A stretch of 64,000 nt of DNA from Semisulcospira habei (GCA_036245525.1 BTPG01000004.1:232955286-233019285), one strand, 5' to 3'. Shown: positions 29,599 through 40,455, numbered from the stretch's first letter. Made by a program: numbers and translations. The notes: generated from the sequence alone by a model not told the origin.

Positions 29599-31035
29599 TC
29601 AGGTAATCTGCTCCAAAATTCTGCGAACCCTGATTTGCCAATACCCTTTGCTTAAGTCAATTTTGGAGAAAAATCGGTCTCCACTGACCTTCTGGAACAG
29701 TTCTTCCGCTGTGGGCATAGGCTCTGGATCAAAGATTGTTAGTTTATTGAGTCTGCGATAGTCCACACACACTCGGTTGGATCCATCTGGTTTCTTCACG
29801 ATGACAACTGGGGACGCATATGGTGACTTGGACTCTCTGATGACATTCAGACTCAGCATTTCCTTGATATCCTTTTTCAATTCTTCTCTCGTGTTATAAG
29901 GAAGACGATACGGTTTGCTGCGAACTGGCTCGTTTGACGTCAGGTTTACCTCGTGAAGGATGGTGTCTGTTGTCCCTGGGTCAGGTGTAAACCGATGCTC
30001 GAACTCTTGAGTCAGGACGCGCAGTTCTTCACGTTGAGTCTGGGTCAGGTTCTGACCGAACTGGATATCTTCTACATTCTCTTTGTGTCGGAGATCATTA
30101 AGGTCAAACAGGTTCTCGTCGTCTAGTCTTTCGTCATCAGCAAGACGCACCGATTCCGCCAATTTTGGTTTGTCTTGACCTCTCTGTAGCTCCACCAGCC
30201 TGTCCCTATTCACGACAGCTGCTTCCGTGTTGTCCGCCACTTTTAGAGGGATGGTCTGGTGACTCTTCTCTGCTTGACTTCTCGTGGTAACAGAACATAT
30301 TTCAGGTCTCCACTCTGGATCTGGATCGTCTGCGTTTCTGGCACCATCAATGTTTCCGATGATGAGGTCGTAGACTGGCGTCTTCACGCACAACGCCTTC
30401 ACCTCTCCTGTCAAGTATGGGGTGTCGACACTGACTTTGGCAAGGGGGATAATCCTTACAGTTCCGTCAGCCAAAATGAGGGTGGTCCACTCCTGTAGCT
30501 TCTGGTCTTCAGCTACCAGGTCCTCTCTCACGATGATGCAGCTACAACCAGTGTCTCTCAACACTCTCACTAGTGTGTCGCCGACGAATCCTGACACCAC
30601 CGGCATGTTCGGCACTTCATTCTCAGGCAGCGTGATGTTTGAGACTGGTAAAAATGTAGTCCCATCTCCTATTGGGATGCGTCCATTCTTTCTGAAAGAT
30701 TCAATCAGTTCTGGTGTCGCTCGCTTTTCTCTAGACTCAAAGTCACTGGATGATGTCATATCATTGGCTAATACAGCGGCAGCTCTGTGTTGAGACGTGG
30801 TACTGCTTCGGCCTGCTATCCCACGATCTTGGTTGGATCTTCTGATGTTGTCGCCTCGGGGAATGTCTTCAGAAGGACACCGTATCGCCTTGTGACCTTT
30901 CTTTCCACAGAGAAAACATGTCAGGTTCTCCACTGGCTTGTATCTCGGGGTGTCTCTGACATTGTGGATTTCCTCTGCTGGTGCAGACACACGCTGTGGC
31001 TTACTGGACCCGAACTTCATGTTGTGAGGGCGCAG
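29599..31035 (-). pseudogene. gag-pol: Ty3/Gypsy gag-pol fragment: zinc knuckle, protease, partial reverse transcriptase
   Basis: One open frame in order: zinc knuckle CFLCGKKGHKAIRC, retropepsin-like region with catalytic DTG (VRVLRDTGCSCIIV) and YDLIIGN, a linker, then the RT fingers (HRFTPDPGTTD, KPYRLPYNTREELKKDI, SPYASPVVIVKKPDGSNRV, CVDYRRLN) and motif A (FFSKIDLSKGYWQI). Immediately after motif A the protein switches to RVRRILEQIT and stops, so motifs B and C, RNase H and integrase are deleted; 220 bp of UTR follow to the purine tract. The upstream side is cut at about 31035 by the LINE on the other strand, so most of gag and the 5' LTR are missing. Same broad family as the element at 19379 but distinct in sequence. 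Confidence 0.88.
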
Positions 31036-32216
31036 CACAACTGAGCAGATCTTCAACCTGAGAGTTTTATGTGAGAGATACCTCCAGCACCAGCAGTACC
31101 TCTATCATGTCTTTGTGGATTTTAAGAAAGCGTTTGACAAGGTGTGACATGCAGCCCTTTGGTCCACCATGAAGCTATACAACATCAATGCCAACCTGAT
31201 CAAAGTCATAGCAAACCTTTACAACAAAGCCACTAGCGCAGTCTGCTTCAACGGCAAAATAGGAAACTGGTTTAGGACTACTGTTGGAGTCAGACAAGGC
31301 TGCTTGCTCTCACCTACTATTTTCAACATCTTCCTGGAAAGAAACATGACAGACGCTCTGAAAGATCATGAAGGAACTGTCAGTATTGGAGGCAGAACAA
31401 TCATGAACTTGCGCTTTGAGGACGACATTGATGGCCTTGCAGGAACAGAGAAGGAGTTAGCTCAGCTGGTGGAAAAGCTGGATAGTACAGCCATTGCAGA
31501 TGGGATGGAAATCAGTGCAGAGAAGACCAAACTGATGACCAATAACGCCAGTGGCATTGGCATTGAAATTATGGTTGGAGGCCAAAAACTGGAAACAGTT
31601 AAGAAATTCAAATACTTAGGAGCCATTGTGACAGATGAGGGATCAAAACCAGAAATACTGTCCAGGATTGCGCAGACAACAACAGCACTGACAAGATTGA
31701 ATCCCATATGGAAGGACAGAAACATCACACTCTGCTCCAAGATCAGACTGATGCGCTCCTTAGTTATCTCAGTGTTCTTGTATGCCTGCGAGTCATGGAC
31801 CCTCACAGCAGACCTTGAAAGGAGGATACAAGCCATTGAAATGAGATGTTTTCGAAGGCTGCTTGGCATCTCATACAGAGATCACATCAGAAACGAGGAA
31901 GTGGGAAGCAGAATCAGGCAAGCCATCGGGCCCTATGAAGACTTATTAGCCATTGTGAGAAAATGCAAACTGAAGTGGTATGGGCATGTCACGCGTTCAG
32001 CAGGGCTTACCAAAACAATCCTGCAAGGCACTGTGCAAGGAGGACGAAGGAGAGGAAGACAGAGGAAAAGATGGGAGGACAATATCTCAGAGTGGACAGG
32101 ACTGAAGCTGGGCGATACGCTGAGAATGGCAGAGAACAGAGAGGATTGGAGGGAGCTGGTTGCCAAGTCATCAGTGGTGCCCCAACGGTCGGCAAGACTT
32201 CGGGATATAGATAGAT
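31036..32216 (+). mobile_element. 5'-truncated RTE-like LINE, copy 2, with (GATA)n tail
   Basis: Same family as 1901-2568. It starts in RT (EQIFNLRVLCERYLQ), directly against the gag-pol fragment, and ends in (GATA)4 at 32201-32227. A TGA at about 31144 (tgg expected in KAFDKVWH) breaks the frame just after motif A. Confidence 0.88.
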
Positions 32217-32218
32217 AG
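31169..32218 (+). CDS. LINE reverse transcriptase, palm to C-terminus
   Basis: 349 residues: GVRQGCLLSPTIFNIFL (motif B), LRFEDDIDGLAG (motif C, where the usual FADD has become FEDD), GMEISAEKTKLM, FKYLGAIVTDEGSKPEIL, LYACESWTLTADLERR, WYGHVTRSAG, RRRGRQRKRWEDNISEW and a natural end RSARLRDIDR just before the GATA tail. The start is an internal Met after the TGA at about 31144. The FADD-to-FEDD change and the stop make it inactive. The region from 31590 is nearly identical to the minus-strand copy at 1980-2568. Confidence 0.87.
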   Translation: MKLYNINANLIKVIANLYNKATSAVCFNGKIGNWFRTTVGVRQGCLLSPTIFNIFLERNMTDALKDHEGTVSIGGRTIMNLRFEDDIDGLAGTEKELAQLVEKLDSTAIADGMEISAEKTKLMTNNASGIGIEIMVGGQKLETVKKFKYLGAIVTDEGSKPEILSRIAQTTTALTRLNPIWKDRNITLCSKIRLMRSLVISVFLYACESWTLTADLERRIQAIEMRCFRRLLGISYRDHIRNEEVGSRIRQAIGPYEDLLAIVRKCKLKWYGHVTRSAGLTKTILQGTVQGGRRRGRQRKRWEDNISEWTGLKLGDTLRMAENREDWRELVAKSSVVPQRSARLRDIDR

Positions 32219-32252
32219 ATAGATAGATTCCCTCTCTGCGACACGTGCACAC

Positions 32253-32589
32253 CTGTTTCTTCTGCAAGTGCTCTTGCCCCACCCCCAACATCATGTTCCT
32301 TCTGCCTATCCACATTCTCATTGCCACCCCCTAATTCACCCCCTAACGCACACTGCACCTTGCTAGTACTAGCTTCACTGACACCTGCCCACCCTGAAGC
32401 TGCCACGTTGATGAAATCTAACATAGTCAATACAATACTGTCTGTGTCAGAGATCCCAGTGATTGATGCCGACACACCGTCTGAATCCGGTGAGCTCGTG
32501 CCAGGAACAAACTCCTCGTCATCACTGTCTTTGTATTGCGATGCGCTTGCACTCTCAGTCTCAGGTCCATCCCAGGCTCCATTTGCCAA
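32253..32589 (-). CDS. possible host exon, Ser/Asp-rich
   Basis: On the minus strand a strong pyrimidine tract and acceptor (tttctttctccag at 32602-32590) precede an open stretch reading LANGAWDGPETESASASQYK, DSDDEEFVPGTSSPDSDG and onward. A possible donor (acag|gtgtgc) is at 32252. The reading is open beyond both ends, but there it runs into LINE antisense. Composition suggests a disordered acidic region. No family is recognised; it could be part of a DNA-transposon or host gene. Confidence 0.3.
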
Positions 32590-32784
32590 CTGGAGAAAGA
32601 AAGAAAAAATAGCTGCATTAGGACAGAAACAGCCCAATTTTGGTTTAAGGGGCCTTGCACAAGAATAAAAAGAGTAATCCCGTGTATATGTGTGACCTCG
32701 GTGACGAGGGCTGGCTTCTGCAGCAGCAAAATCCACGTTTTCTGAAAATGTAAGCAGTTTTCACACATCTGTCAACCCCGCGTG

Positions 32785-32890
32785 ACCCTTTGAGAGAGGT
32801 CACTCAAATTGGTATGTTTAAAAAGGTCTTGCCACAAAGTATCCTTGGGCCAAGCTTGAAGAATGTGGCTTGAATAGTCTCCGAGAAAAT
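32785..32890. repeat. dispersed SINE-like repeat, copy 2
   Basis: Relative of 10875-11035 (gtgaccctttgagagaggtc, aaaaaggtcttgccacaaag, gaatagtctccgagaaa). It abuts the MITE at 32898. Confidence 0.6.
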
Positions 32891-32897
32891 GCTACCG

Positions 32898-33111
32898 TTA
32901 ACTCATTCTACCCCAGACACACCACAGCAGGATAAGGATCCACCATGATAGTTCAAGGGTGATGCCAGAATAGCTTGGCGCCTACGGGCGCCAAGCTATT
33001 CTGGCATCACCCTTGAACTATCATGGTCGATCTGTGTCCTGCACTGCAATGCAGTCTTGAGAGGACAGGGGCAAAATTTAAGGATTTTGGTGTTGGGGTG
33101 GAATGTGTTAA
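32898..33111. mobile_element. TTAA-flanked palindromic MITE, copy 3
   Basis: A 214-bp relative of 16300-16510, TTAA at 32898-32901 and 33108-33111, terminal repeats ctcattctaccccagac / gttggggtggaatgtg. The core palindrome 32943-33026 has about 38-bp arms with perfect pairing around cgcctacgggcg. The three cores differ from each other, yet each remains a palindrome. Confidence 0.88.
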
Positions 33112-34395
33112 AGTTTACCATGGACAACGGACGGACGACCAGTGGCCCAGAACATAAACTCACTTTTGCTTCGCACGCGAGCCAATAAAATTAAGATGAT
33201 CATAGAATCACTTACCAGTTTGTAAATGGGGGCATTCCGCTGCCATCTATGCACCCTCCTACCAGACGCACCCTCTGTGGCAGAGGCTGGGGGGCTATGA
33301 TGCTGCAGCTGACTAATTTTGCCATGGGCCTTGGTCATGTGTCAGGAAGGGGCGTGCTTGTCCACTTCCATAGATCCCGATGGGTTTGGACATCCTGCTG
33401 CCATCCGGCGCTGGGTGTGTGCAGAAAGTGCTGAGTGTGACCAAAACGGTGTTGCTGCAAACATGTCAAATACAACCATGTAAACCATTGACATTTTGAA
33501 TCAGATATATACATAATTACTGCAGTACCCCCAGCTCCCTACGAACAATAACTGGTAATACAGTAAAAAGCGACACTTCAGTTGCACAATCTGAAAAACC
33601 TGTTCGTGGAAGTCTGTTCTTCAAATCGCGAGGCAGTTTTGCGTACGAGGATTGAAATCTGGCGCCATTTATTTTTAAAAGTCATAGTGCATGCATGTGT
33701 CAAGTTACTTTTCGATCACAATCACACATGGCAGAAAAAAAGCAACAAAATCGCGTGACAGATTGACCTTGTAATGGTGTTATTGAACGAATTCCTTTAA
33801 TTGAAGAAGAAAGCTTTTGTTAAAATCGTGGGGTTCTATTATCCTTTACTACAAGACTGAGTAGAAGACACCGACCGACCCGCGGCCGAAGAAGACGCCT
33901 CAGTTTTCTGGGCCAAACGGGTCAGTACTGGCTGACTGTGCAATTGTATCGGATTGGGAGCATCTCTCAGTTAAATAACTGCACTGAACAAGTACATTTG
34001 GGCGTGCTCTTAACTAAGAAATATTGCATTATAAAGCTGTACCTCTGCAAACGGAAGAAATGGCCGGCGGGGACAAAAGACGCTAAAAAGGGAAAGGGAA
34101 ACAACTCAGTTCATCAGTGTCACTGCGCAGCTGACCAATCAGCCATCATCAAGTTGATCTCAAAACACTCGCTTCCGTGTAAACACACAGGCCCAGTGCG
34201 TCGCAGAAACACAACATGAAGTCAAGTTCGTCAAATGGGGACATCCTATTTTGATATTTTTTTCTTCTGACTTTTGAATGAAAGATAATGCAGAAACAAC
34301 CCTCAGAAAAAATGGGTGCCTGACTTGGTCACCCAGAATTGTACACACACCCATTTTCCATAAGGATGGTAAAGAAAGTCACCCATTTCAGGGGT
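33112..34395. other. host DNA without recognised features
   Basis: No array, known element or convincing exon. Short open frames here lack splice context and recognisable protein. Confidence 0.5.
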
Positions 34396-34402
34396 TTTGT
34401 GT

Positions 34403-34461
34403 ACACACACATACACACACATACACATACACACACACACACACATACACACACACATACA

Positions 34462-34520
<59 letters not shown>

Positions 34521-34530
34521 ACAAACAGTG
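34403..34530. repeat. (CA)n microsatellite
   Basis: About 125 bp of CA with AT interruptions. The following 34540-35055 shows no gene; it has a short duplication of aaagcacgatgtagtgta at 34783-34818. Confidence 0.97.
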
Positions 34531-35055
34531 CTTACATTATGTTTCTAATTAGTTAAAGACTGAGGGTACAATCATGTCTGACCGGCGACAGTTGTGCTGC
34601 CAAAATGGGAATACAATAAAAAAAATGCGCGTATAGACTAGTAGGGGGATGTAATACGAGCTGCATTACACATCTATCTCCCTTATCTCCCTTATATCAC
34701 TGACAAACAGCAAATCTGATTGTTTAGGGGATTTTATTTGTAATCTGACTCAAAAAAGTATTTGTGATTTCATTTGAACGTAAAGCACGATGTAGTGTAA
34801 AGCACGATGTAGTGTAGTAGTCGAAATACCCTAGGCTTGTTCATGTCAAGGACGGAAGTGAATTTAAATTCGCAGTTAATCAATTATTTGCTATGCATGG
34901 CGTGCTACTACGACGCGGAATATCGGGTGTGCACAGGTCACAGGCAATTGTTGAGACTCGGAATTTAACAAACAGTTATCGGAGAGACTTTTCAGTTATC
35001 AGTATTCTAAGGAACTCATGCATGACACGCGTAACACTGACAGACATGACGTAAT

Positions 35056-35164
<109 letters not shown>

Positions 35165-35950
35165 TCTGATAAAGATATCACAACCATTAATAAGGTACTC
35201 CAACAAAGTCTTGATGAAGTAGCAGGCTGGTGCAGTGATAATCACATGATTATTAGTATTCCAAAGACAAAGAGCATGTTAGTTACTACACGTCAGAAAC
35301 ACCAGCATGGCCTACCACCTTTAACACTTTCCTTAGATAGACAGCTTGTTGAACAAGTAACTAGGCATCGCTTATTAGGCGTTATAGTGGACAACCAATT
35401 AAGCTGGGAGCCGCATACTGACTCAATATGCAAAACAATCTCCAAAAATCTGTTTCTGTTATCAAAACTACGCCATATAGTTAATACTGATATCCGTAAA
35501 CTCTTTTTCCATGCGCATATCAAAACGCATTGTGACTACAGTTCTACCGTCTGGGATGGATGCAGCGAAGTTCACATGAAAAAAGTTAATTCCTTGTATC
35601 GTCGGGGCATTAAATTAATACTTCCCAGTCCTACTTCGACTGATGAAAAATTAAAATCTCTCAAGTTGCTAACATTGAAGAAACAGTTTGAATTTAATCG
35701 CTGTGTTCTACTGCACAAGATCATGCACGGAAAAGCCCCACCCTATCTAAAAACTCTATTTTCCGACAATAATAGGAAAAACACGAGAAATAGTTCGATC
35801 CACCTTCCAAAAATTAGATTAGACATCTGTAAAACCAGTCTGTCTTTTTCAGGCGCTAAAGCGTGGAATATGTTACCTCCACACCTGAAATCAATTTGTA
35901 AGATTAGCGTCTTCAAAGATCGCCTCCATAAATATTTACTTCAGAAGTAA
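35165..35950 (+). CDS. LINE reverse transcriptase, thumb and C-terminus (fragment)
   Basis: About 260 residues with no stop: DITTINKVLQQSLDEVAGWC, PKTKSMLVTTRQKHQ, HRLLGVIVDNQLSWEPH, ICKTISKNLFLLSKLRHIV, CDYSSTVWDGCSE, GIKLILPSPT and AWNMLPPHLKSI, ending HKYLLQK. This is the standard C-terminal half of CR1/Jockey-type ORF2. It aligns over its length with the broken ORF2 at 53379-54092 (TTRQKHQ, VYKTISKNVYLLSKLR, SGAKLWNSVPADI), so both belong to one family. The catalytic palm is missing, so it cannot be functional. Confidence 0.87.
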   Translation, partial: SDKDITTINKVLQQSLDEVAGWCSDNHMIISIPKTKSMLVTTRQKHQHGLPPLTLSLDRQLVEQVTRHRLLGVIVDNQLSWEPHTDSICKTISKNLFLLSKLRHIVNTDIRKLFFHAHIKTHCDYSSTVWDGCSEVHMKKVNSLYRRGIKLILPSPTSTDEKLKSLKLLTLKKQFEFNRCVLLHKIMHGKAPPYLKTLFSDNNRKNTRNSSIHLPKIRLDICKTSLSFSGAKAWNMLPPHLKSICKISVFKDRLHKYLLQK

Positions 35951-36090
35951 TAGTATGTTCGGTTCCCCTATGCTACTATTCGTATAGTTAGTGACAAGTT
36001 TCCTATTACCTAATACTCTTCTACTGTTGCTACAGATTATGGAATAGCTCGACTGTCTGCATTAACATGTCAGGTTCATACCTGTGTCTA

Positions 36091-36133
<43 letters not shown>

Positions 36134-36327
36134 TTTCTATTTTTTTCCCCTCTGAGTGGTGGTGGTGGTGGGGGGGGGGGGTCCTTTTACTTACATATGT
36201 TTTATCTTTTGATGTATCGTCTGATGTATTTTTATATGTGTAGAGTAGCAGGACAGTTTGGAAGATAGGCATTGCTATGCTTAAAACTTTTTATCCTGAA
36301 TAAAAACGTTTCATCATCATCATCATC

Positions 36328-36332
<5 letters not shown>
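35165..36332 (+). mobile_element. 5'-truncated CR1-group LINE with (CAT)n tail
   Basis: Begins in RT just after motif C, directly at the microsatellite, and runs through the C-terminus and a 360-bp 3' UTR to aataaaaacgtttcatcatc and a (CAT)n tail. The UTR contains (TA)n at 36091-36121 and a G-run at 36170. Confidence 0.85.

Positions 36333-36411
<79 letters not shown>
36333..36411. repeat. (CT)n microsatellite
   Basis: A pure CT tract directly following the LINE (CAT)n tail. Confidence 0.97.
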
Positions 36412-36413
<2 letters not shown>

Positions 36414-36647
36414 CATTGTGCAATGTATAATGTGTCTATTATGTAGTTGTATTTCATGTACCGTGTGTAATGCATATTAGCCAGACGTGGGTCGGGACTG
36501 TGCTTCGTCTGACGCGGGCGTTGGTTGAAGGCCCCGGACATACATCACGATACCACGTTTGTCCCGGCCTTTAATCCAATGTTTGAGCCGTAGCGGGGTC
36601 TGACCTAACTCTGATTGACGTACTTCCGTGTCTGTGAGTGCGTCTGT

Positions 36648-36649
<2 letters not shown>

Positions 36650-36713
<64 letters not shown>

Positions 36714-36818
36714 ATGTGTTTTCACGTAGTTTGTAGCAAGGACAAGAATGAAAAAAGGTCTGCGCACCTATTCTTTTATCCTTGGAAAATATAATTTCAT
36801 TTCATTTCAGTTCTCACA

Positions 36819-36874
<56 letters not shown>

Positions 36875-36875
36875 C
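36650..36875. repeat. (TG)n, dispersed retroelement tail, (CA)n
   Basis: (TG)n at 36653-36710, then a segment caaggacaagaatgaaaaaa ... tatccttggaaaatataatt / tcatttcatttcag, then (CA)n at 36816-36872. The middle segment recurs at 54560-54650, there too flanked by a GT tract and followed by a CT tract. 36876-37435 is otherwise featureless. Confidence 0.85.
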
Positions 36876-37439
36876 GTGCATCTCCACGAGGCATAAATCC
36901 TCACGCGCCCTTTCGCACACGCACACGCACACAGACACACACACACATCGACACGCTTTCAGAAGAGCATGCAGCTGTACTTAGTAAATCATGTAGCTAG
37001 GTAAAGTCAACCTGATTTCACACAGATTATAGCGAGACTGAAATCGTACCGTGAATTCTATTTTTGTCACCATTTTCTCATTTCTTGAAGCGAAAGTGAA
37101 ACTCATATCACGTAAAATATGAAATTGCGTAAAAACAAAAAAACAATACGTCATGACAAATGACGTTTTTAAAACCAATGACGCGTATGCACTGCGCACC
37201 TTTTAGAATTCACTGTGGTGCATTGGCAGATCTGCTAGGCGTTTTCAAAAGGAGATTTTTCAACATCAGGTCAAAGACTAACTGAAGACTAAAGACCCTG
37301 GACAGCGAAGATAGCTCTCGTATAGAAGGGACTTTGTGGGTTATGGTTCATCCCATCTTGTTTGTTTGTGTCACATTCAACATCCCCCTCCCTCCCCCCC
37401 CCCCCCTCGGGGGCGGGTGACGCGTACACAGGTCTTTTC

Positions 37440-37818
37440 CCACATTTATGTTGCTGCTTTAAAGGTCTGAGCGTCAGTGTGACTGTAAATAGGGCGAGTT
37501 TCCCCATATGTTGGTGCTTTAAAGGTCTGAGCGTCAGTGTGACTGTAAGTAGGGCGAGTTTCCCCATATGTTGGTGCTTTAAAGGTCTGAGCGTCCTAGT
37601 GACTGTAAGTAGGGCGAGTTTCCCCATATGTTGGTGCTTTAAAGGTCTGAGCGTCAGTGTGACTGAAGTAGGGCGAGTGACGTGTGGACATGTCTTTCCC
37701 CATATGTTGGTGCTTTAAAGATCTGAGCGTCCTAGTGACTGTAAGTAGGGCGAGTTTCCCCATATGTTGGTGCTTTAAAGATATGAGCGTCCTAGTGACT
37801 GTAAGTAGGGCGAGTTTC
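37440..37818. repeat. 60-bp minisatellite, part 1
   Basis: Six units of about 60 bp (tttaaagatctgagcgtcct, agtgactgtaagtagggcga, gtttccccatatgttggtgc). The array is split by the LINE at 37819-39399 and resumes in phase. Confidence 0.95.
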
Positions 37819-39399
37819 CCCGATATCTTCAAGTCCGCCATCGTCCGTCCTCTCCTCAAAAAACACAACCTCGACCCAAACGAACTCAAGAACTATCGCC
37901 CAGTCTCCAATCTCTCTTTCCTGTCCAAGCTTCTTGAGAAGGTTGTTCTCAACCAGCTCAACCTCCATCTCACCGACAACAACCTCCTCAGTCCATTCCA
38001 GTCTGCCTATCGCAAACATCACAGCACTGAAACAGCCCTTCTACATATCTTAAACGAGCTGCTTCTCTCCACCGACTCTGGCAACATCTCCCTTCTTACA
38101 CTACTCGATCTCTCTGCCGCCTTTGACACTATAGACCACTCTATCCTCCTCCACCGACTCCACCACTCCTTCGGCATCACTGACTCTGCTCACTCCTGGT
38201 TTCTCTCCTACCTCTCCGACAGACAGCAGTCCGTCACCATCAACGGCGTCTCTTCCAACCCGGTAACGCTCTCCTGTGGAGTTCCACAGGGATCCGTCCT
38301 GGGCCCGGTCCTTTTCACACTCTACACCTCTCCTCTGTCCAACATCATCCAGTCTCACCGCATACACCACCACCTCTACACTGACGACTCACAACTGCAA
38401 GACAAAGACAAACTCGACAACACTCAATCACTACTGACTCGCACGGCTGACTGCTACGAAGACGTGAAAAACTGGATGACAGCAAACAAGCTGAAACTGA
38501 ACGACGACAAAACGGAAGCCATGCTGGTAGGCACTCGCCAGAAACTCTCCCAGCTCCCTCCCTCTCTCCACCTTCAACTCGATAGCACCCCCATCTCCCT
38601 CTCTGACTCGGCCAAGAACCTCGGCGTCATCCTCGATTCCTCTCTGTCCATGACCAGCTTCGTCTCCGCCACGACCCAGGCATGCTATTTCCACCTCCGC
38701 CGCATCAGTCAGATCAGAAAATACCTCACTACCGAAGCTGCCACCAAACTTGCTGTCTCTCTCATCTTATCTTGCATCGACTATTGCAACTCTCTCCTTT
38801 CCGGTCTCCCTCACTCCACCATCTTCACTCTCCAACGCGTCCAGAACAATGCTGCCCGCCTCGTCCTCAGAAAGAAAAAATCCGACCACATCACACCCCT
38901 GCTCAAACTCCTTCACTGGCTCCCCATCCCCCAACGCATCCAATACAAAGTTCTGTCTCTCTGCTACAAATCCCTGAACAACTGCGCTCCTGCCTATCTC
39001 TCCAACTTACTTCACCCCTACACACCTTCCCGCTCACTCCGCTCTGCCTCCGACCCTCTCCGCCTCCACATCCCTCGCACCAAACTTAACACTTTCGGCC
39101 CCCGCTCCTTCTCCGTCTACGGTCCATCCACCTGGAACACTCTCCCACTCTCTCTCCGTCAGAAACACTCTCTCTCCTCCTTCCAGTCCGCCCTCAAAAC
39201 TCACCTCTTTCAACAGTTTTAGCACTATATCACCACACTCCCCACCCCAAGCTGACCGTCGTAATGCATTTCACTGTTTGTGGTACGTGAGTCATTGTCT
39301 AAAGCGTGCGCATGCGTGCGCGAGTTGTGAGTGTGCGCTTAGAGTTATAATTATTATAAGATAAGCGCATTATAAATACCGTAATTATTATTATTATTA
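37819..39399 (+). mobile_element. CR1/L2-group LINE with unbroken reverse transcriptase, inserted in the 60-bp array
   Basis: The left flank stops in ...gagtttcccc and the right flank resumes at atatgttggtgc, so the ends are exact to a few bases. It ends gcgcattataaataccgt plus (ATT)n, the usual end of L2/CR1-type LINEs. The 5' truncation is in the RT fingers. The absence of any stop or frameshift in 1.4 kb of coding sequence suggests a recent insertion. Confidence 0.9.
37822..39222 (+). CDS. CR1/L2-group LINE reverse transcriptase, intact palm to C-terminus
   Basis: About 465 residues: FKSAIVRPLLKKHNLD, KNYRPVSNLSFLSKLLEKVV, PFQSAYRKHHSTETALLHI, motif A LLTLLDLSAAFDTID, CGVPQGSVLGPVLFTLY (motif B), HHHLYTDDSQL (motif C, catalytic YTDD), KLKLNDDKTEAMLVGT, then a complete thumb and C-terminal region (KNLGVILDSSLSM, QRVQNNAARLVL, ITPLLKLLHWLPIPQRI, RSFSVYGPSTWNTLPLSLR) ending KTHLFQQF. 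All catalytic residues are intact. The N-terminal endonuclease is absent because of truncation. The upstream part of the open frame (from 37684) is array sequence, not LINE. Confidence 0.92.
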   Translation, partial: DIFKSAIVRPLLKKHNLDPNELKNYRPVSNLSFLSKLLEKVVLNQLNLHLTDNNLLSPFQSAYRKHHSTETALLHILNELLLSTDSGNISLLTLLDLSAAFDTIDHSILLHRLHHSFGITDSAHSWFLSYLSDRQQSVTINGVSSNPVTLSCGVPQGSVLGPVLFTLYTSPLSNIIQSHRIHHHLYTDDSQLQDKDKLDNTQSLLTRTADCYEDVKNWMTANKLKLNDDKTEAMLVGTRQKLSQLPPSLHLQLDSTPISLSDSAKNLGVILDSSLSMTSFVSATTQACYFHLRRISQIRKYLTTEAATKLAVSLILSCIDYCNSLLSGLPHSTIFTLQRVQNNAARLVLRKKKSDHITPLLKLLHWLPIPQRIQYKVLSLCYKSLNNCAPAYLSNLLHPYTPSRSLRSASDPLRLHIPRTKLNTFGPRSFSVYGPSTWNTLPLSLRQKHSLSSFQSALKTHLFQQF

Positions 39400-40376
39400 T
39401 ATGTTGGTGCTTTAAAGATCCGAGCGTCCTAGTGACTGTAAGTAGGGCGAGTTTCCCCATATGTTGGTGCTTTAAAGATCTGAGCGTGCTACTGACTGTA
39501 AGTAGGGCGAGTTTCCCCATATGTTGATGCTTTAAAGATCTGAGCGTCCTAGTGACTGTAAGTAGGGCGAGTTTCCCCATATGTTGGTGCTTTAAAGATC
39601 TGAGCGTCCTAGTGACTGTAAGTAGGGCGAGTTTCCCCATATGTTGGTGCTTTAAAGATATGAGCGTCCTAGTGACTGTAAGTAGGGCGAGTTTCCCCAT
39701 ACGTTGCTGCTTTAAAGATCTCAGCGTCAGTGTGACTGTAAGTAGGGCGAGTGACGTGTAGACATGTCTTTCCCGGTATGTTGGTGCTTTAAAGATCTCA
39801 GCGTCAGTGTGACTGTAAGTAGGGCGAGTGACGTGTAGACATGTCTTTTCCGGTATGTTGGTGCTTTAAAGATCTCGGCGTCAGTGTGACTGTAAGTAGG
39901 GCGAGTGACGTGTAGACATGTCTTTTCCGGTATGTTGGTGTTTTAAAGATCTCAGCGTCAGTGTGACTGTAAGTAGGGCGAGTGACGTGTAGACATGTCT
40001 TTTCCGGTATGTTGGTGCTTTAAAGATCTGAGCGTCAGTGTGACTGTAAGTAGGGCGAGTGACGTGTAGACATGTCTTTCCCGGTATGTTGGTGCTTTAA
40101 AGATCTCAGCGTCAGTGTGACTGTAAGTAGGGCGAGTGACGTGTAGACATGTCTTTCCCGGTATGTTGGTGCTTTAAAGATCTCAGCGTCAGTGTGACTG
40201 TAAGTAGGGCGAGTGACGTGTAGACATGTCTTTTCCGGTATGTTGGTGCTTTAAAGATCTCAGCGTCAGTGTGACTGTAAGTAGGGCGAGTGACGTGTAG
40301 ACATGTCTTTTCCGGTATGTTGGTGCTTTAAAGATCTGAGCGTCAGTGTGACTGTATGTAGGACGGGCAGGTGACG
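39400..40376. repeat. 60/77-bp minisatellite, part 2
   Basis: About five 60-bp units followed from 39715 by about nine 77-bp units carrying an extra gtgacgtgtagacatgtctt. The last unit ends 45 bp upstream of the candidate signal-peptide exon at 40422. Each long unit holds a tgacgtg half-site. Confidence 0.95.
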
Positions 40377-40421
40377 TGCGGTCAGTACACACCGATACCT
40401 CAAGTCCTCGTGTGCACTACA

Positions 40422-40455
40422 ATGGAGACGTTACTGGTTCTACTGGCCGCGTTGG
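40422..40455 (+). CDS. candidate first coding exon: signal peptide
   Basis: ATG in optimal context (A at -3, G at +4) opens METLLVLLAALG, a textbook start of a secretory signal peptide, and the codon for the last Gly is cut by a strong donor (TTGG|gtaggt). The next 12 kb of plus strand has no matching exon that I can name; the intron starts with 2.3 kb of minisatellite. The array upstream would be promoter-proximal. Short, so it could be chance, but ATG context, hydrophobic run and donor coincide. Confidence 0.45.

Noticed and set aside
31933..32736. A single 267-residue minus-strand gene
   Set aside because: Its second half is antisense to the LINE and its GATA tail; only the part at 32253-32589 was kept, as a weak exon candidate.
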